This document shows positions 24,101 to 37,200 of a stretch of 64,000 bases of DNA, piece by piece (position 1 is the stretch's first letter; every line of letters begins with the position of its first letter). The notes beneath the pieces were generated by a model, which saw only the letters and a program-made list of their open reading frames with translations, was not told where the DNA came from and searched no databases. Position numbers and translations under genes: made by a program. Where the stretch lies: assembly GCA_000310025.1 (NCBI GenBank), contig FN649729.1, forward strand, positions 3,779,912 to 3,843,911, in the 5' to 3' direction. The DNA comes from Ectocarpus siliculosus. Lineage: Eukaryota > Sar > Phaeophyceae > Ectocarpales > Ectocarpaceae.

Positions 24101-27100
24101 TCACCTTCTTCAGCCCCATCTTGCCCCCGAAAACACTATACAAATACAACCTTTGGTAATGGCTAGATCAATATTTGGAGAGAAAACCGTCCCTACATGG
24201 AACAGACCCACGCATGCATGGAACAGACCCACGCATGTAGCGCATCGAGAGACTGGCAGCCCTGCAACCCCGCATCAACAAACCTTGCACACGCGGCGGT
24301 AATCCCAGTGGCCGTGCACCAGCATGAGCCTCTTCAGGAACCGGAATTGCGCGATGGCGAAGTCCGAGTTGTTCACCGCCTGCCGACCCTCTTTCCCGCT
24401 GATGCCCACCCCAATCTGCAGGAAACCAGCAGCGTGTGTGTTTTCATTTTTTGTTATTTGTACCGACCGGGCTAACCGGCTGACGAATGAAAAGACGCCA
24501 GTCTCAGCGCCGTTGAAAACACAAAATGCTTCTGAAGGCCACGACCTGGGACCCCGCGAGCGGGGGTCATGGGGGAGTCTATGCTACTGTGTGTGTGCAA
24601 TACTCGTGTAAACGCAAGGCCGCAGTCGTTAGACCATTATCCTCGCGTCCCTACCACGCCGAGACGGAGCGATATGCAGGGTTGTCGCCGGGCCAGGCTA
24701 TGTTTCATGTGTGCGTGTGGTGTCTGATACACCACAATTCTTGAGAGATTCCGTACGCAGATGTATCTTGCACACAGGCAGAAAAGAAGAAACGAAGCTC
24801 TTGTAGAGCACACGCTGACATGGAGATCACCGCTTTCTCCTGGAGTCCAAAATGGTGACCTCCGCTAATGCCGCATCCTACGCTACTTTGTACCCGCAAA
24901 GCAAAAAAAAAAAAAAAACACTTCCTCTTCTTGCCGAACATGCACTTCCTCCTGAATCACCCTGACGTCCTACCATACATGTCCTACCCGAAACGCAAAC
25001 AATAAATTAATCACTATCAAACCTAATGAAACACACACCACACAACACACAGCAAAAATCACTCAACTCACCAGATACACTCTTCGTGCCCGCAAAGCAC
25101 ACAACAAACTCTCCCCCTGCGTACCTGAGCCTCCTGAATCATCCCGACGTCATTAGCCCCGTCCCCGATGGAGAGGGTCACCGGCGTTGGCACCACCCCC
25201 CTCTTCACAAGCCGGACGATCAGCCGCTTTTGCGCCGGGCTAACCCGGCACGCGATGACGCTCTTGCACATGCTCCCCAGCGTCAGAAGCATGCGCTCCG
25301 CCTCGGGGTTGCCAAGGACGTGGGCCTGGAGGGAGGGAGGAGGTAGGGCATAAACCGTGAGACGTGGGGCACATAGGCCTGGTTATCATCCGCCATAATC
25401 CGCCATCGACCATCCACTATCATCCATCACTCATTCGACCAAAAACAGGGAGGGGAAAGATACGCAAACATGAGACATATGTACAACCATGGGGTCTCAT
25501 TCATCATTTCTGCCGAGACTTTTCCGTCATACGTCCGGCGATCAACAGGGAGGGTGAGGCATGAAACCGTGAGACATTACCATGGGATCACCGAAGGTTT
25601 CTGTTTATGGGGAGGGTACACTTCTGTGATCGTCATCCATCATCCACTGACGAAAACACGGAGGGCAAGAGAGAAACCGTGAGACACTACCATGGGATCA
25701 ACCATGATTTCTGCTATGGTTTTCGGGGTGTCCACTGGCACAAGCCCGTGGGCCTGGCTAGCATCCACCATCCATCAATAACAGCGAGGGAGGGGGAATA
25801 ATCAAGAACCATGAGACACAAAATGGTGGGGTCTACTTTTGTCATTTCTGTTGAGACGCAAACCCTGGGATCACGTACATCAGTGCCAGCAAGGTGTACG
25901 GGGGTCTGTACTAGCACACGTGGGGGAATTACCGCGCATAGCCGCCGTTGTGCTTCATGCCGTGAACGACAACAACATCAAGAGCGATAGAATCTTTCGA
26001 ACCGTATCCTACAACATGAAAAAAGAACCCAATATTTTTGCCGATACGAGGTGTACTTGCTCTCTGTCTCTGTCTCCCGCCCTCTCCTCCGCCCGCCCAA
26101 CCACCACGCAACCAAAACCACCCCCCAAAAAAATACAAATCAACCCCCAAAACCCAACAATCTCTCACCAAGCTAGGCCCGTCTAGCACGAGCGCCAGGG
26201 AGTCCGCCGTCAGCTCCGACAGCGGCGGGGCCCCCTGAGGCTGCTCCAGCAGGGGGGTCGGCAGAGTGGCCGCGCCGTCCTCCTCCATGGTGGCCACGCC
26301 GCCCGTCCGATTGCGATCCCCCATGGAAGACGGGGCGGAAAGGCCACCCCCGCCCCCGTGCCTTCGAGATCTTCTCAGGAGACCCAGGGGGCTTTGCTTT
26401 ACCTGCCGGCAATAGGGGCATCATTTTTTTTTTTTGGTGGGGAGGGAGACACGTTGCTGGTGATTGGTTGTTTTGTTTGGTACGATGGTTCCAACATGTA
26501 AATGCAGTACCAAATTTCGTTTTTTTTGGGGGGGGAGGGAGAGGTTGGTGGTGATTGAATTGTTGTTTGGTTTCGGACGATGGTTGTGATATGTAAATGC
26601 AGGTACGCAAGAATTTTGTGAAAAAACATCCACCCTCTTCTTCCTGGCAACACTACCACGGTGAAATATAACGCCTATAATTCGAATATACAATAACAAG
26701 CGATGTGCCTTCCAACAAGCAAAACCTACCACTATCCATCACGTCCCATCATAAACCAGGCCATGTTCATATAACCATGGCCCAATGCAACTGCGTTGTT
26801 TTTGTGTGCTCTTTTTGTGTTTTTGTGTCCTCCTCACATGTCCCCAGAAGCGCTTCACCAGCCCGTCGTCTTCCACCAGCCTGTTGAAGTGGGTCATCAA
26901 GGCCCTGAGCTGGTTCACTACAGACTGCGGGTCCCCCTCCTTCTCCTTCAACTTGATGAGAGTCATCTCCGGCTCCAACAGCCGGCAGCTGGTTCATCAA
27001 ATGCGCCATTACGGAAGTGGTGGAGAGAGCAAACAACGGTGGTAGTAGAGAGGTATGGGGAGGAAGTGAGGGGGTACATTTAGTCCTTCCCGAAGCCTCC

Positions 27101-30100
27101 TGACACGAGATACCACTGCTACCACCAACACTCGGGTTCGGTAATGGTCGGCATGGTTTGGTATTCCCTACTATTATTGTATTTATCACGGTAACTTGGT
27201 TTTCACCAATTACCGCGGAATAACTATCCCGGAATTTATCGTGATAAAAGTGTACCGAGGGGGACCCTGATATTTTTGCAGAAGATATCTTGCGTAATGT
27301 CCATGGCCACCCCTAGGGGATATAGATGCTGCACTCCCTTCACTTCCATCCAACACCAGCAACAATCTTGACCGTGTCACCGGCGCTACCGTCCTATCTC
27401 TTTGCTCCCTCCTCGGCTTCGTGAGAGTGTTTTTTCCTTCTTGTGTACATGTACTTCGTGCTTGTTTCTTACTGTCCTGCCAGATGGGCACGCAACCCGC
27501 CGTCCTCTTCCAACCTAGATACAACCTCTGATACAACCCTTTCCTTCTTCACGAAGGCGTTCGGCAATAATCAGGGGGGTGGGGGTAGAGGTGATCACTG
27601 ACTAAATAGAGGAGCAAGAAAGTAGGGGCTTTGAAACAAGAACTCTCTGGCTCAAGGAGCCTGCGGGGGATCCACGGAATCTTGAATCACATAGAGTACG
27701 CGTGGCAACCGGTGTTTTCGGGCGCCGCCTACAACGACCCCGCCCACGCCGTCACACACGCCATCAACCTGCCCTTCCAAAAAGAAAAAGATGATGAAAA
27801 AGATGAAAAGGTGCCGATCTTCACGAAGGGTACAACCTCCCCAACGTCTGTCTGTCGAGGACGATTTCTCTTCTCGAAACATGACACAAAGCAAAAAAAT
27901 TCTGGAACCGGTTGTACGCAAGGAATTGCTATCCATGTATGCATATCCATATTCATGTGTTATTGGTCGATTTGATCGACAAGCAACCCCGCCACTTTTA
28001 AGCCTATTTATCTAGTGCGTGATTTGGTCTATCGTATATCGACGAGAATCCCCCGGCCACTACTAATACTATATTAGTAGAGGCTACATCCAGTGTGTGC
28101 TTCGGTCGATGTTTATCGACAGGTACCCCCCCCCCCCCCCGCCCGCGCGCACACGCGCTCACCTGTATCCGATGTTGATGGCCGTCTCCATCTTGTCCCC
28201 CGTGAGGACCCACAGCTTCACGCCGGCCTTGCCGAGGTCCGCGATCGTCGCTGGCACTTCGTCCTGCAGCTTGTCCTCGATGGCGGTAGCGCCAACAACG
28301 TCCAGGTCGGCCTGGGCGCAAGTGATCGCATCGTCGTGCAATAGCACGGCAGAAGAAGGGGCGGCGGGGTTATTGTACACGGGGGAGAGAGAGTGCGGTA
28401 TGGACGATTGTGTCACGAACACCAATAGCGTGGTGCAGCAGTAGCGCCGATAGCAGCTGAAGCGGTTACTTTGCCGCTCCGTCGTGTGAGTGAACTTCCA
28501 GGCTTAAGAGTTTCACATGCGTTTGTACCCATCTGTTAGACTTGGATCGAGACTAATCGCGCAAGCTCTAATCAGACCGCAACCGGCTGACGTGACTTGG
28601 TTCGAGCCTTCCCTTTCCCCCCCCTGACACAACAACCTTTATGGACGTTTCCGTACAGCTACTACAATTTGAAACCCTTTGAGACAGATGAAAACACAGC
28701 GCCAGCACCACAACCACCGCCACCAATAACAACACATGCTACTCCAATACCAAACAATTCGAGACAGCGACTGCTGCAGCACGGTGTTAACAACGCACAC
28801 CTCACCTCGACTTCCTTGGCCACCTCGGCGATCTGCTCCGCACGGTCGCCGGTGGCGATGGACGCCTTGCGGTACTTCTCGTACCACTCGTCGAAAAACT
28901 CCTGAAGGCAGCAGAGAAACACACACACGCGCAAACAAATGGGAGAACAGCAGGTTGTAAAAAAGAAAAAGAGAGGGAAAAATGATAAAATTGTCGGCGG
29001 AAAGCGCTATTTACACATTCGTTTTGCTCTGCTGGGTGGCCCATCTGTTGGTTCTTCTCGGCTCCCCCCCGTCGTCAGCAGTGCCCCAACCTGCTCTTCC
29101 TTCTCTAACTCCTCCGAAAGCTCGACAACCTAACAACAAAGCCAGAACAGCATGCATTACGTCCGAAATTTCGATGGCGTCTTACGAGAGGGTTTGTCCG
29201 CCCTTTCCACGTCTCACTTTCTTTCTTCTCTCTATTGTACCGTTTTGCTCCTTACATCAGAGGTATTTATTTTCCTTGCTTCCTTCTCCTCTCTACGCAC
29301 TTTCTCCTTTCCTCAGAGGTATTTCTTTTCCCTGCTTGCCTGAGACATCTCCTTCTTGGCCAGCAGGAGGGTGCGAAGACCGTCGTTGGAAAACACGCCA
29401 AGATGAGAAGCCACGGTTTCCTTGTCAGACCCCATGTACCCCCTCGAACGGTCCATGATGATGTTGTCCGCCCCCTTCACCGTACACAACAATGGATTAA
29501 GACGGGGGAGAGGGCGGGGGTACTGTTAGTCCATGACGATGTCCGAGCCCTTTACCAGTAGATAACCAGGGATACGGGATACGGGGAGGAGTACTCAACA
29601 CAGCCGTAGTCAACATGAGACCATTGCCTGTAATACCGGGACGGGGCTATTCAGGGGGATGGCGTACTCTCATGTTTTGCATGCCTTAGCGGATAGACCA
29701 TTGACCACGCGCCTTCGAGAGGACGGAGCACTGTTCGCACAGGACTTATCATCAGCCAATCGTTCCTTCCTGCTATTCAGGTGGGGGGGGGATAGTGGAA
29801 AGAAAAAAAAATGAGAAAAACAGAAGGCACCCTGTTCGTGATGAAGCTGTCTGTTCCCTACATACAACAGCAGCGGTCACCTGAGTTCACGGCAAAACCA
29901 AGGACCACAAAGTTACCGGTAAGCAAGGGTATTCTCTAAGGAAGACACCAGGCCTCCTCCCACTCAAGTCGTAGATATCTCCAATCCAATCCGGTGCTAC
30001 AATGCCATTACACACAGAGAGACCCCCTGCCGCACTACATGTCTCCTCCGACTCGTACCGCAAGAACGAAAATTTCCATCCTTTCCCTCATTCAGAAGCT

Positions 30101-31176
30101 ACCCACGAACACGCGCTATCTTTACGTATACTACAAAAAAAAAACAGGAAATAGATGCTGTGCTGGGCGCGGGGGTTGGGGGAGGTACAAACTTTTGCAT
30201 GCCTCTTCTAAGTGTTGTAAGACCATCGCGGGGAGGGGTATCGTACTCCGCTGCTGGTGTTGGAACTCCCGGCTCAGCGACCAGAAGACTACGTACGAGG
30301 AGGTTGCGAGATTTCACAACAACGCCCCGACGCGAGACACATATACACACACACGACCGACCCCAGACGTTGTACTGTACATACCTTGCAGTACAAGACG
30401 TACGAGCCGTCGGGAGCACGAACGACGACCGACATCCGCTTCCTCGTCGAGTCGAAGGGGATCGTGAGGATGAGGTTGTACGACAGCCGGCCCTTGCCGG
30501 TCACGTCCAGCTCCACCTTCCCCGGCGAGCGGTCCACGAAATTCACTCCTAGCGTCTGCCGGTGTTTTCGTGACGAAAAACACACAGGGAGAGGGTGTGA
30601 GAGGGGGGGGGCGGGGGGCGGGGTCCGGTAAACGAAAATTGCGAGAGGGGGGTAGGGGGGTTGGGAGGAATATTTTCCGAGAATGCCACTCCCAAAAATA
30701 AACTAAGGTTTCAACACAAGGAGTGGGCTGAGGGGGGGCACACCTTGGTTTCATCGCGCAATAGGGAGAACGCGGTATGCATTCAGATTACAGTGCCGAC
30801 TTCGCATTATCACGAGGACCCTCTGGCGAACACGGAGTCCAACCTCGACTGCTGAACTTCGCCATTGGCGGCCATGGTCATTTGGCAAGACACTCAACGG
30901 CGATCGCCGACCAGCGAGCGTTGACTCATCTTTACCATGTGCTGGAATGTCGTACAAGACACCAGCAACATGCTCACCGAACATGAGATACCCAGGGAAT
31001 TCGCGAAGGGTTTGGCTGTACGCACCAAATACCATGGGCGAGTTGCACACAAACACAGAAACAAAGTTGTGCCCAACTAATCGTTTTACACCGGACGTTC
31101 GAAATTTCATCACTATTGCCAGCATGCCGTGCATCGTCCCCTGCACGCAGCCGACAACTAACCGTCAACAACAACC

Positions 31177-31223
<47 letters not shown>

Positions 31224-34200
31224 CACCCACAAAACAAGACTCCCTCCCGCGACCGATCCAATGACCCACCTTTCCCCCGTCCACCAACGCCTCCTCGTCC
31301 GGCGACTCCGCCTGCATCTGCTTCTGGCCCGTCTTCGGGTCTTCCTCTAGCACCACCGTGTGGTTCAGAGCCAGGCACAGCGCGAAGTCTAGCGGCGCGC
31401 TACCCTTCTCGGCGCCGGCGATGTTCGACGCCAGCTCGGATAGCGGGGGTGCGTCTACCGCGTGCTGGCCAAAACCATCGTGGGGTTGAAGGTAAGGGGC
31501 GGGCAAAACACATGAGGGAGGGGGGGGGGAAGAGATAGAGTGGGAAATGATGAGGGGCGAGGAGTGAAGTTTGGAGGGTGCGTGGTTCACGGCGATCGTC
31601 GAGAAAAAACAGACACAGCACGGGCTCGGGCAATCCGGGTGTTCCAAACATCGGAATATAACGCATGTAGATGGCTGACGCACAGGGAGTTAGCTTCTTC
31701 GCAACGGCAGCTGTTTTTTTTTTTCGTGCTACATTTATTATGGCGACAGTCCCCCCAATTTTTCGTTGCGAGACGTGTACTGTACTACACTTGGTGTCAA
31801 TGTATTTTTTCGTACAACTACAACCATCCAGGGTGACACAGGAGGGGGTAAACAGTGGTATGCATGGACATTTATCATTGTTGTTTTTTGGTCCAGAGTC
31901 CCCCCCGAAGAACAAACCAAAACAAGACGTACTTCAAAACACACAACACGCACAAACAACGGGCGACGTCACACACTGAAGACCCAAGAATGCCTGTTGC
32001 CTGATAACTACTATTTACTCAGTCCAACACAAGAATACCAAACCCGCACAAGCCTTCCGTGTGCACGTATACCTGGCAAATGCGCGCCTACAAAAAAGCA
32101 ACAAAAAAGCATAGAATCGACGCCTTCTCAGCAACGCTCTCACCGTCAGCTGCTGCGGGGTCATGAGGTCCTTGGACTTCTGGTCCAGCTCCCCGTATAT
32201 CACCCCGCCCACGCTGCAGCGCTTGAACTTCATGAGGTTCTGCGTCAGCGTCCCCGTCTTGTCGCTGAAGACGTACTCCACCTGCCCCAGGTCGGCCCCC
32301 ATATTCGAAGACCGCGCTTGGGCGGGGGTGTCCTGATCGCAGAGTGTGTCACACGGGACGACAGCGGCACGTCAGCGGACGAAAAAAGAGTCTTGCCACT
32401 TCCCCCGACATTTTTTCAACAGGCGGCGGAGGCCGAGGAACAACACGCACGAGCACGAAAACAACACCAACAGGGAGGCATAAAAAAGCGCCACCGCTCG
32501 AGAAAATATGGTCGTTGACAAGTCGAGGCTAAAACAAAAAAAAAAAACGCAAAAACTAGGAGGCATTTCTGATGCCTGGGTAAATGGGCTTTTTCTACAG
32601 AAACGTTCCTCGTACAAGTATATCGTGGCTGTCAACGGCCTGCAGAGGATTTAAAACGAAACGAACCGTAGCCGACAAGGGAGGACCTGCGGTTACAACT
32701 ATAATGAAGGGCGTCCTGCAGCCGAACACCCTTTCCTTGTAATTTTCCTCGGCTCCAATACTTCAATTCAACACCGTGATGGCATCTCGCGCTACGCGTA
32801 CCTCATATACTCTGAGCTATTCAGCTAATGCTGTTGCGCTAGTGGTTTGTATCTCGCCCCGTCCCAAGCCCCTTCGGCGATTGGCCCCGTGAAGGGCCCC
32901 ATCTATCTCTCTTACGCTTAGTAAGCCTTCTTCGGCATTATTTCGCTTACTGAAGATTACGCCCGTCAGTGGGGTGGGTGGTGGTGGGATGGGGGCAATC
33001 AGGCATGCAGCCAAGACCCGTATGCGTCGCCAGGCTAGAGTCGTCACGTACATACATACCCTCCCCGAAAAAAGGAGAAGAGACAGAGAGAAGCGCCATT
33101 CCGTCGGAGCTGGATAGAATTCCACCAGAAGCCAGGGGCAGCGGATAGCCCAAGGAAACCAAACCCCAAGATCAACATCGGTAACAAGCGGGGGAGAGCC
33201 CACTCCTACATCTGAACTCCATGCCGCTGCCCCTGGCCACTCGTGAAATTCTACCTAGCTCCGATGGAAGGGCGCTCGTGACTAGTTCCGCCGCCTTGGG
33301 TCGCACGGGTATACACACGCTCGTATGATACAAGGCGGCGGACCTAGTCACGAGCGCCATCCCGTCGGAGCTGGGAAAAACTCCACGAGCGGCCAAGGAC
33401 GCAGCGGGCAGCAAAGGCATCCCAAACCCAAACCTCTCATTCCGCTGCCCCTGGCCGTTCGTGAAATTCTACCCAGCTCCGACGGAAGGACGCTCGTCGC
33501 TAGTTCCGCGGCCTTGAGTCGCACGGGTTTACACACGCTCGTGTGATACAAGGCGGCGGACCTAGTCACGAGCGCCACCCCGTCGGAGCTGGGAAGAACT
33601 CCACGAGCAGCCAGGGGCAGCGGATAGCCCAAGGCACCCAAACCCCACCTTCGACATCGGAAACAAGCAGGGTAGAGCCTACTCCTACATCTGAACTCCA
33701 TGCCGCTGCCCCTGGCCGCTCGTGAAATTCTACCCAGCTCCGACGGAAGGGCGCTCGTGACTAGTTCCGCCGCCTTGAGTCGCACAGATATACACACGCT
33801 CGTGTGATACAAGGCGGCGGACCTAGTCACGAGCGCCATCCCGTCGGAGCTGGGAAAAACTCCACGAGCGGCCAGGGACAGCGGACAGCGGACAGCCGAG
33901 GCACCCTCACCACAAAGTATTCAGATCAACAGACGAAGTATCCACAACGCGGAGACATGAACGGGCTGGCCAACATGTTTCCGTCCAGGGCCGTGGGGTT
34001 AGGGCGCCTTAACAATACGTGCTGCCCCTGGCCGCTCGTGAAATTCTAACCCACCTCCGATGGAAGGGCGCTCGTCGCTAGTTCCGCCGCCTTGGGTCAC
34101 ACGGGTATACACACGCTCGTGTGATTCAAGGCGGCGGACCTAGTCACGAGCGCCATCCCGTCGGAGCTGGGAAAAACTCCACGAGCGGCCAAGGACGCAG

Positions 34201-37200
34201 CGGGCAGCAAAGGCATCCCAAACCCAAACCTCTCATTCCGCGGCCCCTGGCCGCGCGTGAAATTCTACCCAGCTCCGATGGAAGGGCGCCCGTGGCTAGT
34301 TCCGCCGCCTTGAGTCGCACGGGTTTACACACGCTCGTGTGATACAAGGCGGCGGACCTAGTCACGAGCGCCATCCCGTCGGAGCTGGGAAGAACTCCAC
34401 GAGCAGCCAGGGGCAGCGGATAGCCCAAGGCAACCAAACCCCACCACCGACAGTGGAAACAAGCAGGGTAGAGTCTACTCCTACATCTGAACTCCATGCC
34501 GCTGCCAGTGGCCGCTCGTGACATAGTTCCGCGCGCCGTTGGAAGTCGGCACGGGTATACAAACGCTCGTGTGATACAAGGCGGCGGACCTAGTCACGAG
34601 CGCCATCCCGTCGGAGCTGGGAAAAACTCCACGAGCGGCCAAGGACGCAGCGGGCAGCAAAGGCATCCCAAACCCAAACCTCTCATTCCGCTGCCCCTGG
34701 CCGCTCGTGAAATTCTACCCAGCTCCGATGGAAGGGCGCCCGTGGCTAGTTCCGCCGCCTTGAGTCGCACGGGTTTACACACGCTCGCGTGATACAAGAC
34801 GGCGGACCTAGTCACGAGCGCCATCCCGTCGGAGCTGGGAAGAACTCCACGAGCAGCCAGGGGCAGCGGATAGCCCAAGGCACCCAAATCCCACCACCGA
34901 CAGCGGAAACAAGCAGGGTAGAGCCTACTCCTACATCTGAACTCCATGCCGCTGCCCCTGGCCGCTCGTGAATTCTACCCAGCTCCGATGGAAGGGCGCT
35001 CGTCGCTAGTTCCGCCGCCTTGAGTCGCACGGGGATACACACGCTCGTGTGATACAAGGCGGCGGAACTAGTCACGAGTGCCATCCCGTCGGAGCTGGGA
35101 AAAACTCCACGAGCGGCCAGGGGCAGCAGAGATGGATAATGCACCCCACGCCCCACCGCGATGGCGATGGAGCAGTATCAAAAGAGGGCATGTACCGCCC
35201 GAGGTCGCGCCGCAAGTGCCCCAAGTACTACCGCCGCTAGGGTGCGGAGCCTTGAGATCCCGCTGCATCAGCTGGTTGTCCTGCTTGTCTCCGATGATAG
35301 CGGTGGGATTCGGGTGCCTTGACTTCATTCACTGCCCGTGGCCGCTCGTGGCATTCTGACGAGCTCCGATGGAAGGGTGCCCGTGGCTAGTTCTGCCGCC
35401 TTGAGTCGCACGGACATACACGCTCGTGTGATACAAGGCGGCGGACCTAGTCACGATCGCCATCCCGTCGGAGCTTGGAAGAACTCCGCGACCGGCAAGG
35501 GACAGCGGACAGCGGACAGCCGAGGCACTCTTAACCCCACCGCGATGGCGATGGAGAAGTATCCAGATCAACCGACGGAGTATCCACAGCACGAAGTCAT
35601 TGAGCTGCGGATGGCCGCCCATGAATTTCCGTCCTGGGCCGGTGGGGTTAGGGTGCCTTAACAATATATGCTGTCCGTGGCCGCTCGTGAATTTCTACCT
35701 AGCTCCGATGGAAGGGCGCTCGTGACTAGTTCCGCCGCCTTGAGTCGCACGGGTTTACAAACGCTCGTGCGATACAAGACGGCCGAACTAACCACGAGCG
35801 CCATTCCGTCGGAGCTAGGGAGAAATCCACCAGAAGCCAGGGGCAGCGGATAGCCAAGGCACCCAAACCCCACCATCAACATCGGAAACAAGCGGGCAGG
35901 GCCCACTCCTACATATGAACTCCTTTCGGCTTGCCCCTGGCCGCTCGTTGAATTCTGTCTAGCCTCGATGGAAGGGCGCCCGTGGCTAGTTCCGCCGCCT
36001 TGAGTCGCACGGGTATACACACGCTCGTGTGATACAAGGCGGCGGACCTAGTCACGATCGCCATTCCGTCGGAGCTGGGAAGAACTCCACAATCGACCAG
36101 AGGCAGCAGATATGGATAATACACTCCACACCCCACCGCGACGGCCATGGAGCAGAATGAAAAAAGGACTACCGCCGGAGGTCGCGCCGGAGGAACCCCA
36201 AGCACTACCACCACTAGGGTGCAGAGTCTTGAGATCCCGCTGCATCAGCTGGTTGTCCTGCTTGTCTCCAATGATAGCGACGGAGTTCGGGTGCCTTGGT
36301 TAGCTGCTGCCCCTGGCCACTCGTGAGATTCTACCCAGCTCCGATGGAAGGGCGCTCGTGACTAGTTCCGCCGCCTTGAGTCGCACGGGTATACAAACGC
36401 TCGCGTGATACAAGGCGGCCGAACTAGCCACGAGCGCCATTCCGTCGGAGCTGGGAAGAATTCCACCAGAAGCCAGGGGCAGCGGATAGCCCAAGGAAAC
36501 CAAACCCCACCACCGACAGCGGAAACAAGCAGGGCAGGCCCACTCCTACATATGAACTCCGTGCCCTGCCATGGCCGCTCGTGAAATTTTGCCCAGCTCC
36601 GACGGAAGGGCGCCCGTGGCTAGTTCCGCCGCCTTGAGTCGCACGGGTATACACACGCTCGTGTGATACAAGGCGGCGGACCTAGTCACGAGCGCCATCC
36701 CGTCGGAGCTGGGAAGAACTCCACCAGCAGCCAGGGGCAGCAGATATGGATGATGCATTCCACACCCCACCGCGACGGCCATGGAGCAGAATGAAAAAAG
36801 GGCTACCGCCAGAGGTCGCGCCGGAGGAACCCCAAGCACTACCACCACTAGGGTGCGGAGTCTTGAGATCCCGCTGCATCAGCTGGTTGTCATGCTTGTC
36901 TCCAATGATAGCGGCGGAGTTCGGGTGCCTTGGTTAGCTGCTGCCCCTGGCCACTGGTGAGATTCTACCTAGCTCCGATGGAAGGGCGCTCGTGACTAGT
37001 TCCGCCGCCTTGAGTCGCACGGGTATACAAACGCTCGCGTGATACAAGACGGCCGAACTAACCACGAGCGCCATTCCGTCGGAGCTGGGAAGAATTCCAC
37101 CAGAAGCCAGGGGCAGCGGATGGCCCAAGCCACCCAAACCCCACCACCGACAGCGGAAACAAGCGGGGCAGGCCCACTCCTACATATGAACTCCATGCCG

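Noticed and set aside
24058-24135. An extra flippase exon reading [18 protein letters not shown]
   Set aside because: It looks protein-like, but exons 16 and 17 join directly at a conserved point, and the segment between usable splice sites is 55 nt, which would break the frame.
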